64,000 nt of DNA. It comes from Juglans regia. Its lineage: Eukaryota; Streptophyta; Magnoliopsida; Fagales; Juglandaceae. The position numbers and the translations under genes are program-made. Positions 9,949 through 21,833 of this stretch are shown here, piece after piece. The DNA is taken from positions 5,270,001 through 5,334,000 of the forward strand of contig NC_049905.1 of NCBI RefSeq assembly GCF_001411555.2. The letters run 5' to 3'. The stretch's first letter is position 1; each line of letters begins with the position of its first letter. A model generated the notes under the pieces. It was not told where the DNA came from, made no database searches, and saw only the letters and a list, made by a program, of their open reading frames with translations.

Positions 9949-12125
9949 TCCTATTTACATCTTCAACACTATCAATTGGCAGATGGGTTAAAACTGATCA
10001 ACCATGTAGTGTCCACATGGGTTAAGAACATGGGTATAAAGTGAATTTGATAAGTACTTCTCGTCAATTAAATAACTTCACACTAGTTATTTAATTCTCA
10101 ATCAGGCAATTAATTAACTCTTAACAAACATACAATTAACTAACTTCTAGAAAAATTGATAAACCATTGATCATAAGACTTTTTAATTAGGAATCGATCT
10201 AACATACGTTAGTTTTTAATTGAAGGTAAAAAAGAAAAAAGGCATCTCCTAAGCCTCTGTCTCTAAAAAATTATTAAAATAACTATATCATGCTCGTGAT
10301 CCTAAAGTGTGAAATTATTTGGGAGATTGAGAGACTCTAAACTCTTCTAAGTGACGTAGTTATGCAATCTCAACAATTGAATGTTGGCCCTTAGACAACT
10401 AAAACTCAGTTTATGAAAATTTCACTCCGCTTGAGATAATGCGAATTAACATTGCCGAACTCCTTCAATAAGATATTTCCTAAGAGTTACTTGAACAGAT
10501 CATATGGCAGCAACCTTGTTATAAGCCATGGCAGTTTGGAATGTGTCTACTTAACTTAGTCTCATTTAGCCATAACTCTTGGGGAAAAATAAATTAATAT
10601 ATCAATATCCTCTCATATTATATGTTCTATGTGATGGAAATTGTTATGGACGTGTTTTACCGCCACCGCCTCACGATCACTTGCAACCACAAAATAAGAT
10701 GACTTGGAGGTTTAAGAGAATGCCTTCGATATCTAAGTCAGTGATCAAATAAACTCGTTAATACCAATGAATCAAATGCCTTTTACATATCTAGATTCTT
10801 CTCTTATATAGAGCATTTGAATTGTTCTGTTATTAAGTGATAACGGACACATTTGTTATTTCAAATTCAAACCTGGAGATGAAGGGTTCATCTCATAATA
10901 AATTTGAATAATAACTGTTTTGATCTCATGTCAATGTCAGATAATTGTCCAGTCGGTATTGGCGATGGGGTAAATTCTCTTAATACCGATCTGGGCTTCA
11001 AGTAGTGAGGTAGGCTACGGGCTTGAATAATGGCCCAGGCCCATGTGGGATTAACCGATTAGAATATCCTCTACAGAAATATTTGTCTTTTACATGAACA
11101 AGAGAGAAGGAAAATGTTATTACTTTAAAGCATATGCTTTATACTTTGATTAAAAAAATCTGGTTTAATTTGCATGCTTTCAAAGTCAAATATTTCATCA
11201 AAATTCCTGGTCATTAAGGACCTATTTATTAGAAGAATATAATATTTTATTAAAACTAAAATATTTATTTATTGTTATTATTATTATTATTTGGCACAAA
11301 CCCAACCTCCACCAGGACCATGCACCACTCTGCCACGAACAATATTGGATCATCATCGTGTTGCTTATAGCCGTTGTCGAAATTCTAAATCCACAAGCCC
11401 AACCATGTTTCTTCTGAACATCCACCAATATTAATCTGAACAAAAGTATTTGGAAGGTTTTTAAATTGAGTAATTTTTCAAACTACATTAATATCTTGTC
11501 ATATGATCATATCCCACTTTATCGACGTGATAATATTTAAGGTTTTCTAACTTTTTAATGATGACTAATAGAAGTGTACAGTTCTAATGAGATTTTATAA
11601 AAATAAATTTATAAACTAATATAATTTTATATGATACGTTACAGTTACTTTAAAATAAAAATAATTTTACAATCTATCGTATTACATCAAATTTATAAGT
11701 TTATTTTCATAAAATCTCTTTGTGGTTAAAGCCGCATCAGCAGCTGCTCTCAGCTGGGGACTGCTATCTGATTCAATTCTCAACTCAAAGAAATATCTTC
11801 CAAAAATTAAAGCTGAAGTCGATGACTTTATGTTAAACTGCATTTTGTATTGCCACTGATAATTGTTCAAACGCTTACAATACATATCCCAAAAATTTAT
11901 CGTACTCACTTGTTCTACGTAGGGGAAAAAACCCTGTTCTTTGTATATTATCTATAGGAAGAAATCAAGCTCTTTTACATGGATTTATACAGATTCAAAG
12001 AAAAATATATAAATTAAATTACAAGAAGTTAGAACCATAAGAGCTCCAACCTTTCCTATGCACAACCTGTTGTTATAAGGAGTAGCTAGATGCAGTTTAA
12101 GGTCGCCCTGATATGAGCCATAAAA
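9948..12125. other. Intergenic DNA between LINE remnant and formin gene
   Basis: About 9950-11100 is moderately complex non-coding DNA of unknown origin, possibly an old LTR fragment, but no termini could be fixed. About 11575-11725 is a MITE copy. About 11930-12125 is likely 3'UTR of the formin on the minus strand. Confidence 0.45.
11575..11725. mobile_element. MITE copy, AAATAAATTTATAAA...TATTTTATAATAAAAAT family
   Basis: The copy shows the family pattern: a GATTTTATAAAAATAAATTTATA arm in pieces, a central TTTAAAATAAAAATAA block, and an inverted right arm reading TTTATTTTCATAAAATCTCTTTGTGG in pieces. Other copies or fragments lie near 4690-4800, 18400-18500, 18530-18690, 20390-20480, 22160-22330, 23610-23740, 38440-38480 with 38752-38860, 47360-47440, 49950-50050 and 62150-62270. 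Confidence 0.5.
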
Positions 12126-15100
12126 CTAAGGACATGCACTCTCATCATCCGAGGAGTTGTACTGCCGCCTTGGAGGAATAACTTGTGGCAGCATTGGGTT
12201 CACTGGAACTGGAAATTTATGGGCAGAACTAACTATTGTTCGCTCGTTAATCATACCAACTTCCTTGCAGACCCGATCAAGAATGGTAAGAAAGTCTCTA
12301 ACGACCAGGAAGATTCTGAAGGGATGAGCTTCTTCCCTGGCGGAGTCCCCATGGAAGTATTCTGTAATCTCCTTCACTAGAGACAGCGCAACACTTTCTT
12401 GGGCTTGAATTCTTATAATCTCCTCCTCAGCCATTTGCATGAATTTGTGCATCGACTCTGAGAATTTCTGGCTGCTTTCATTCAATCCTGTTGTCTCATT
12501 CAATCGCACAACCTCACCAATGTTCCCAATCCCCCTAGAAAGTTTGGAGACTTCACTGCTAAGCACATCAGAGTCCATTGCAGCAGCTTTCTTCACATTG
12601 GTAAGCTCTGAACTCAGACCGGAAACAACTTGTAGGCCAAGCTTCCTACACTTGGCATCTTCACTCAAAGTAGTGTTTGGAGTTTGGTTGGTACCTGAGA
12701 GTCGAGCACCTTCCGTTCTGATAACCTCTTGTACAACAAAATGCAAAAGAGTGGTTTTTCCATCTGAACCCTTGACATCAACAAGCTTGAGAAGTGTGTC
12801 GAGCTTGAAGGCATGGGCATCCCCACGGTTTGTCCCAATGTTCATGCGGTTCCCAGTCTTTAACACAGCATCTAGAAGCTTCAAAAACATCCTGCAGTTT
12901 CTCAGTTCTTCGCAAGCAGCCTGTAAATGTAAATGGCATACCAATTAGATGGATTGAAAAATGCATTTTCCTCCTATTTAGCAAGAGAGTTCTTGATGAC
13001 TGAATCTCTTTATGTATAGTTAGGTCACCAGGTGATCCAATTGGTGAGTAACTCATTTGGGAGGAGGAAGAGAGGGAAAGGGGGAGGGAATTCATAACAC
13101 TATGAACTGTGGCTGCCAATTAGCATGATCGGCCAAAAGATACTAAGTGATGTCTCTTTTCTTCTTAAGCCCATTAAGGTTGTACTGAAAAAAATCAAGA
13201 ACAAAAAAAAGTGATCACATGCCTTGTGTGCGTGAGTGGTGTTTACAGAGAGAGATGACTTACCTCTAGAGTTCCAAAAGATTTTTTGAGGTACTCAATC
13301 TCGGACTCAAAATTAGCTATGTAAAGCATTGCATCCACCCTTTTAAATGCAAAAGGTACATCAAGCAGTGCCTTCAAAAATTTCTCAGCTGGGCCAAGCT
13401 TAATTACTGAATCATCATCTTTGTACTCCTTCAGTTTCCATTCTTCTTCTTTGGTAGGAGCCATCTTCAGCAAACTTTCCAGTATTTCAGAACCAAGACT
13501 TTCTGCATTTCCTGCATTTGAAAAAGAAAAGAAACATATATCATTTTAGCAGCTTGTTCAGCGTCTCAGCAATAGCAAAAACCTTTACACACAAGAACCT
13601 CTACCGCTCCATTTGCTTCATTGAAAGACAAATTGGACATAGGAAGATTATTGATGCAGCACCCTACCAGTACTCAGTTATCTACTCGAGGAACAAAGAC
13701 AATTGTCCGAATTTGGAAGATTAATGGGGCTTCTTTATACTCGGAAAAAATAGAAATTAAGCTTCTGAACTGTATCAACCTTCAGGGTATAAAAAAAAAT
13801 TCCACTTCAACATCACTTCCAGCACCTATTAGTATCAACTACCACCACTCATAATAACAACTGAAACATCGCAAATTCTACCCATAATTGGAAATTCCAC
13901 AAGAGAATAATGCGATCAAAGTTACTTCCCCAGCAGAAGTAAATCAATGTCTAAAAAGTTACAGATCCACCCTACTTAATGATGGCTTCTTGACAACAAA
14001 GTAGCAAGTTTACACTGTAAAGCATGAAACAGTTAACATGTCCACATCATAAAGTTTGCACAAGAGAAGTCATGCCAACAAAACCAACAACATTCTCAGA
14101 ACCGAGAAAACAAGAAATCAACATCAAAATTAAAGGGGAAAATGTATACCTTCTAAAAGGGCATCGCAGACTTCCTCTGTGGTAACATTAAGGGCCCTTA
14201 ACGAAATTGCAATATTCTGCGACTTTTTGGGATCAAGCACTCTATTCTCGTGATTTGGTGAAGGAATAACCGAGCGTGGAGTTGTTTCTTTAGGCTTTGG
14301 ATTCGGTGTGTTCACGACAAACAATGTCTCGATCATTTCCTCATTCAATCTGCAACCACCCCAATTTTTCATACTTAAATCCAGGCATACAATTTGAACA
14401 AGTAGAGAACTGGACGATTATAGGCCAATTATAACAAGAAAAAGGAGTAAAAGGAAAGCAATTGATAAAAAAGAGCTAGTACGAGATAAGAAAGAGTGAG
14501 TAAATAAATAAGAAATGAGTATCTTACTTAAAAGAACTAGATCTGAGGTGATCCCACACCATTTCACGATCAGAGCTGGCTCTTACTTTATCCCAATGTA
14601 ACGGCTTCAGCTTGGGCTTGGGAGTTTCCTCACTCTTCTCTGTGGATGTAGAACTGGGTGGCAACTCAATTGGAGAAACCTGTGTTGGGTTTTGCAATAC
14701 AAAAGGCCTCGAAGGCGGTATTAGTGCGGGCGGCTGAGAGATGGGCTTGGACTCAGAAATGGGTGTTGAAGGATCTGGAGTTTCCCAGTGTCCGTGCATA
14801 GGTAGCGGAGGTGGCGGTGGCGGTGGAGGGGGTGGAATACAATGCGGCTGTGATGAAGCACTGGGAGTTCTCTCTGGAGACTTCTCAAGACAAGATCTTG
14901 TCGGTGCATTTTCCTCCAAATTACGTTCCGGCGAAGATGGCGGAGATGGTGATGAAGGAGGTAGTGAAGGTGCGGGAGACTGCCGGTGATTTTGATCCGA
15001 CGCGCTGGGCGATGAAGCACTGAGAGTTCGCTCTGGAGACTTCTCAAGACAGGATCTTCTTGGCGTATCCTCCAAGTCACGTTCCGGCGAAGATGGCGGA

Positions 15101-18072
15101 GATGGTGATGAAGAGAGTAGTGAAGGTGTGGGAGACTGCCGGTGATCACCATCCGAAGCATTGGGTGATGAAGCTAAATCAAGGGTCCTCGAAGGCGGCG
15201 GAGACGAAATACGATGGGGTTGTGATGAAGCACTGAGAGTTCTCTCTGGAGACTTCTCAAGACAGGATCTTCTTGGTGTATTTTCCTCCAAATTATGCTC
15301 CGGCGAAGATGGCGGAGATGGTGACGAAGTAGGTAGTGAAGGTGTGGGAGACCGCCGGTGATCTCGATCCGAAGCATTGGGTGATGAAGCTAAATCAAGG
15401 ATCCTAGATGGAGGAGGAGACGGAATACGATTATGCTGCAATGAGTAACTGAGAGCTCGCTCTGGAGACTTCTCAAGCCAGGATCTTGTTGGCGTATCTT
15501 CCTCCAAGTTACGCTCCGGCGAAGATGGCGGAGATGGTGATGAAGAAAGTAGTGAAGGTGTGGGAGACTGCCGGTGATCTCGATCTAAAGCAATGGGTGA
15601 TGAAGCTAAATCAAGGATCCTCGAAGGCGGAGGAGACGGAATACGATTCTGCTGCAATGAGTCACTGAGAGTTCGCTCTGGAGACTTCTCAAGGCAGGAT
15701 CTTGTTGGCGTATCTTCCTCCAAGTTACGCTCCGGCGAAGATGGCGGAGATGGTGATGAAGAAAGTAGTGAAGGTGTGGGAGACCGCCGGTGATCTCGAT
15801 CTAAAGCAATGGGTGATGAAGCTAAATCAAGGATCTTCGAAGGCGGAGGAGACGGAATACGATTCTGCTGCAATGAGTCAATGAGAGTTCGCTCTGGAGA
15901 CTTCTCAAGGCAGGAGCTTGTTGGCGTATCTTCCTCCAAGTTACGATCCGGCGAAGATGGCGGAGATGGTGATGAAGAAAGTAGTGAAGGTGTGGGAGAC
16001 TGCCGGTGATCTCGATCCAAGGCATTGGGTGATGAAGCTAAATCAAGGATCCTCGATGGCGGAGGAGACGGAATACCGTTCTGCTGCAATGAATCACTGA
16101 GAGTTCGCTCTGGAGACTCCTCAAGCCAGGATCTTGCCAGTGTATTTTCCTCCAAGTTACGCTCCGGCGAAGATGGCAGAGATGGTGATGAAGAAGGTAG
16201 TGAAGTTGTGGGAGACAGCCGGTGATCTCGACCCGAAGCATTGGGTGATAAGGCTAAATCAAGGATACTGGAAGGCGGAGGAGACGGAATAAGATGCGAC
16301 TGCAACGAGTCACTGAGAGTTCTCTCTGGAGACTTCTCAAGCCAGGATCTTGTTGGTGTATTTTCCTCCAATTTAGGCTCCGGCGAAGACGGCGGAGATG
16401 GTGATGGAGAAGGTAGTGAAAGTGTGGGAGACTGCCAGTGATCTCGATCCAAAACATTGGCTGATAAAGCTGAATCAAGGATCCTCGAAGGCGGAGGAGA
16501 CGGAATACAATTCAGCTGCAATGAAGCACTGGGAGTTCTCTCTGGAGACTTCCCAAGCCAGGATCTTGCTGGTGTATCTCCCTCCAAGTTACGCTCCGGC
16601 GAAGATGGCGGAGATGGCGATAAAGAACGTAGTGAAGTTGTGGGAGACTGCATATTACTTCGATCTGAATCATTGGGTGATGAAGGTAAATCAAGGATCC
16701 TCAAAGGTGGAGGAGACGGAATACAATGCAGCTGTGATGTAGCACTGAGAGTTCTCTCAGGGGACTTCTCAAGACAGGATCTTGTCGGTGAATTTCCCTC
16801 CAAGTTACGCTTCGGCGAAGGTGGCGGAGACTGTGATGAAGAAGGAAGTGAAGGTGTGGGAGACTGCCGGAGATTTCGATCTGAAGCATTGGGTGATAAA
16901 GCTAAATCAAGTATCCTCGAAGTCGGAGACATTTGATCCGAAACATTTGATATTCTTGGAGACGCATCCTGGTGATTGTCCGACGGAAAAGTAGTTGACT
17001 CAACCTTTTGATTCCATGCTCCCAAAGACGCATCTGGGTTCCTGTCAACAGCTCTCTCTGGAGTCGATAATGCCGAAGACGAATATCCCACATTTTTACT
17101 AGAATTAGCGTCGTTCGATGGTCTTGGAGATGCATCTGGTGCTTGTGGCTGTGCAGAGTTGGGTTGCAATCTTCTGGGGCTCAAACTGGGAGAGAGACTA
17201 ATGGAGTGAGACCGAGCCGGCGAACCGGAAGTCGAAGATGGATACGAACAGGAACTGGAATCACTGCATTTTTTCTCCTCGGCCAGAAACAATCTCCGGG
17301 AGCCTGATCCAGTGATACTCAACGACACTCTAGGCGAGTAAAACTCATCTTCTTCCTCCTCTGTCTCCTCCTCGTCGCCACCAACAACCCTGGAACTCTG
17401 CCGAGCCAGCGGCGGAAGCGGGAGGAGCTCCGGAGAACTCAGCTTCCGAGTATCCAAATCGCCGCCGCCGCCATCACCATTTCCAACGTTAGCATTAACA
17501 CAGCTATCATCAATTCCCCGAGAGTTGACCAGCGTGCCTAGGTACAGAAACTCGGAACTGCTGGCGTCGACGGTGATAGTCCCATTACCTCTTTCGGCAT
17601 TCTCCGGGAACAACCTGCTACTGTTATCGGACCTCGAAGTCTTGTCTTCGGCGAAACCACGGCGCCGCAAATGGAAGAAAACCGCAGCCCCGAAGAATAC
17701 GACGGCTGATACGGCGGCAGCGGCGGATACTGCAACGAGCTTGGAAGAAGTGTGCTTGGAAGAGGGGGATTGAGGGAGAATGAGGGAGGAGATGTTGGCA
17801 GGGAAGGAAGCGAAGGAGGCAGGGGAGGGAGGAGGAGGGGGTGGGGGATAGGACGGGAAAAACGGAGACTGGTTGGGGGTGGAAGTGGAAAAAGGGTACT
17901 TGGGGGTAGTGGGAGAAGATGGGGGAGATGGAGACGGAGGCTGAGAAGGAGGGAGAGAGTCGAGAGGCACATAGGGCTCGTGGAGAATCTTGCGGCCAAC
18001 AATGGAGTTGGTGCAGGATAACTGCAGAGGTGCCCAGAATAAGAGCAGAAAAAAGAAGAAGAAGGTGGGCAT
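12126..18072 (-). CDS. FH1: Class I formin, FH1-like, with expanded Ser/Pro repeat region
   Basis: Four exons on the minus strand (18072-14528, 14349-14150, 13511-13264, 12920-12126) join in frame across GT-AG introns and give 1595 residues. Arabidopsis FH1, the clear relative, is about 1050. Formins nucleate and elongate actin; class I members span the membrane and link cell wall to cortical actin. Visible parts are a signal peptide (residues 1-20), a Pro-rich extracellular segment with [16 protein letters not shown], a transmembrane helix at about 112-133 followed by LRRRG, and a cytosolic Ser/Pro region. Within that region a 72-residue tandem repeat fills about 385-1079. A poly-Pro FH1 stretch follows, then an FH2 domain from about 1154 ([16 protein letters not shown]) to about 1560. 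FH2 motifs [19 protein letters not shown] and VVRDFL are intact. The start is the ATG at 18072; the open frame extends 7 codons upstream but opens with GTG. Confidence 0.95.
14836..16920 (-). repeat. 216-bp tandem repeat array inside formin exon 1
   Basis: About 9.7 copies of a 216-bp (72-codon) unit encode variants of [33 protein letters not shown] and [12 protein letters not shown]. Period and frame are kept throughout. Copies near 15384-16030 are almost identical, while the outer ones are more diverged. The penultimate copy is short, lacking part of its end and of the next unit's start. The opposite strand contains open frames of 60-160 codons that repeat with the same period; these are artefacts of the array. 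Confidence 0.93.
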
Positions 18073-18299
18073 TGTGGGCAAAGCTTTGTACACCCAATCT
18101 CTCTCTCACTCTCTCTCAGCTCAGCCGAGGAGGAAAAGAGGGAGAGACTGACACAGAGAGTGCAGAAACAGAGAAACAGAGAAGAGACATCAGTGCTCTG
18201 TGATTGTGCGTGTGAGTGGGAAGCAGATGAGGAAAGGGACTGTGAAAAGGTTGTTATCATCTAAAGACTAAAGACGGGAAAAGGTAAGAGTAAAATCAT

Positions 18300-21200
18300 G
18301 GGTAGTGTGGATCCAGCTCAGGTTTTGCTGGTAATATATATGTTTTTTGCATTATTCATGTGCATGAAAAACAAATTAGAAGTGATAGATTTAAAAAAGA
18401 TTTTACAGAATAAATTTATTTAATTTTATATGATAGGTTAAATATATTTTATAATAGATATAATGTTATAATTTAATATATCATTAAGTTTATTTTTATG
18501 TTATTTATTTATATATAAAGTATTTTTTTAAAAAATATTTTAATCACAAATAAATTATATAAAAATAAACTTATAAATTTATGTAATTTGATATAATACG
18601 TCATATTGTAAAATTATCTTTATTATGTAATAAATTTTATGAAATTATATCAATTTATATATTTATTTTATATAATATTTTTATGTCTATATCAGTTATC
18701 TTACTTAAAACAAATACTGTTTAACTTTTTTTTTTTTCTTTTTCTTTTTCATTTTCTTTTTTGTGTTCTTGTTTTTTGGTGTCAATCCCATATATCAAGC
18801 AATTTGGTTCCCTGTGTCAAGCATTTTGGCTAAACAAAAGGGACTCATGAAAATAGACTTTTGAGGCAGCCCTCAACTTTTAGCAGATCTAAGAGTTTTT
18901 TCTCCCAAAAAAAACACCATTCCTTCTTTTTTTGTTTTTTGGTAATTGATTTTATTTTTAATTTTTATATTTTTGGGATAGTGACATCAGCTTGAAGAGG
19001 TTGAGGAATTTAGTCATAGTAACAGTAGAAACTCAGTTGATGGCGCCAGAGATTCTCAGTGTCACTGTCACTGTCTTCATGTTCATGTGGGTCAATGATA
19101 GCGGCCCTCTTCTGCATTCTGCATCCCTCCTTCTGTTCATGGGACTTTGGATGTATCTGTTTGAAGAGTAATGGAAGTGAAAAATTCCTAAATGCGCTTG
19201 CATGCATCAATTTTGTGCAAGTTTTCTGTAAAACAGTAGATTTTATCAATAAAAAAGTAAGGCCCGTATAGATTCAAAATCCGCATTAATACATTTTAAT
19301 TTATCTTATTTTATTATTAAAATTTTTTAAATTTTTACATAAAATATAATAAATAATTTAATTTTTTTAAATTTTTAAATAATAATAATAATATAAAAAT
19401 AATATTCTAACAATATTTTTTTAATTTATATAAAACAATCGCAACTCATTTTTGAATTCAAATAGAATTTTTTTCACATTCTTTTACATTAGAATTCATT
19501 ATTTTATAAAAAATATTCGAGCGAGACTAATACATTTTAAATTTATATTTATTTTGTAGAATTTTGTTACTATGGGTTATACAGTATTTATAATTTAATT
19601 TAATTTATCCTATTTAACATATATATATATATAGCAAAGTTTTAATGACTTTTTCTTTTCTTTTCTATTTATAGATTTTTCAAAAAGTTTCAATTTTTTT
19701 GTGCATTTTAATGGGAGATAGAATAAAGTATTTATTTATGTTAAGAAGTTGGAAGTGGGGTGATTTGTATGGATTTCTAAACACATATTTTTTTAGGGAA
19801 AAAAGAGTATTTTACTGGTCTAAGGATAGTGCTCCAATAGTATAATTAATGATTAAACAACATAGTTGCCGACTCACTTATTGTTGCAAATAATTATAAA
19901 ATGAGTAATATTAGAGATAAGTCATTATAATAATATATACTTTATACTCATTGCGTGGCTGCTTCTAATTAATTGTTTCTAACACTCATTTGAGAAAATG
20001 TGTGATTTACATGATGCTACATCATATATACAAAATGAATGCTCCCAATAATAATTTTTATCTATATTTATTCTATAAAATATAATCTCATTTATCTTGT
20101 AAAAGAAAGAAGTAAGATGCAAATTTAGAAAATGAGAAATTATAATCTCTAATTGTGACTGCTTTGTAACTGAAAGAAGCAAAAGAGATATACCAAGCGA
20201 CTGAATGCATTCGATGACATGATATTAGAATATAAAAAATTCTATTCATCATTCCAACTCTCATTATCATTCCATCATCTTATGATATGATATTAAATAA
20301 TAAATTTATAAGTAAAATATAATAAATAATCTCCAATCACTTAATACCACATTATAAAATGATGAAAATTAAGATAATGAATAGCATTACTTACATAATT
20401 TTATATAATTAGATCTATTTTATAATAAAAATAATTTTATAATACAATGTACCACGTCAAACCACGTTAGTTAGTAAATTTCTTTCTACGGAATTGTGTC
20501 AAATGATTTTATTATATATCAGTTACTATTCACCTCTACATCTCATACCTAATAATTTTTTTTATTTTTTATAAAATACAGAGCGCATGCATTGAATAAT
20601 AGTTGATGAGATGAATTATTCTTATGCCAAAACATCTTATCGATTTGATGGGTGCACCAGCACATGCACTTGGTTGTGATAATGGCATGGAAGAACATTG
20701 GTCAATAACCTAAAAAATGATTGTTTCTGTATAAATTTATTATTCATATGTATGGATCTGCATAAGAGATGGATGGTCCTGGTTTTTTCTATTATTTTAA
20801 TTATCTAGATCTATGGTCCTTTTTTCAATACAAAGAAAAGAAAAATATTCTCAAGTGAAGGGGGGAGGGAGGACAATGATTCCTGTGTAAGACAATTCAA
20901 TTTGTCAATGAGTAGGAAGGTAGTTTTACCGGGATGATGCAATGGTTGCATTTTCAAACGACATCATTTAAAAATTTCAGAACATGTTGCTTCTAACCTT
21001 AGTTTATGCTCTCAATCTTGACTCATTGCACTGTCTACTAGAAAATGAAGCTAAGCCCAAGAAATTGACCATTTTTTACTCCCACCAGATTGAATTAAAT
21101 TAATTCATAATGTTTTCAATTGAGTATAAAAAAGTGGTAAATACTATTACATATTATTTAAATAATAATATTAATATGTCTTCTCATTTTGATCGTTTAT

Positions 21201-21796
21201 ATATTTAATTTTTTTTTTAATTTTTTTACTTATTGATTAAAGAAGTGACTATTAATATTTTTATATTTTTAAAAATGTTAAAAAATATTAAAAAATGTGT
21301 AATTAAAAATTAAAAAAAATAAATTTTATCTAGACGGCACGCTCATTGCTAGGTGACAGCCTTGCATCACTCTTATTTAAAATGAAGAAGTTTTATTTTA
21401 TTTTTTTTGCCATAATGACCATGAAGAGCTCTAATTATAAGTTAAATACCGGTATGTGACTTGTGCATGTCTTAGGTTATTACAAACAGTTTTGCTATTA
21501 CAAATGGCATCAAAACAAATTTGTCGTAATACCGTCAAAGTCATTACTTAGGAGGGAAGTTTTTGTATCCTTTATAATAATTTTAAAAAGCTCCAATTAT
21601 AACTATGATAAGGGTTTTTTTTTTTTTAATAAATAATGCTAGATACAGTTTTAAGGCGTCTAAGCTTAAATATTTTCTTTAAAAAAAAATCTATTATTAA
21701 AAACTAATTTTTTCATGCAGTCTTAGACTCATCTATATTTTAAAAAATATATATAAAATTTACACAGACTGTAAATATTATATATGTATAAATATA

Positions 21797-21833
<37 letters not shown>

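Noticed and set aside
14836..16920. CRISPR-like regular repeat array
   Set aside because: The repeats are 216 bp, contiguous and in frame within a eukaryotic coding exon; there are no spacers.
14741..16994. Series of plus- and minus-strand open frames of 60-160 codons in the formin exon
   Set aside because: They repeat with the 216-bp array and are antisense or shifted shadows of the formin coding sequence.
18073..18093. Seven extra N-terminal codons on the formin
   Set aside because: The codon at 18093-18091 is GTG, not ATG. The ATG at 18072 begins a proper signal peptide.
19010..19249. 79-codon minus-strand frame with an acidic HEHEDSDSD stretch
   Set aside because: No recognised family, no supporting splice context and short length; could be chance.
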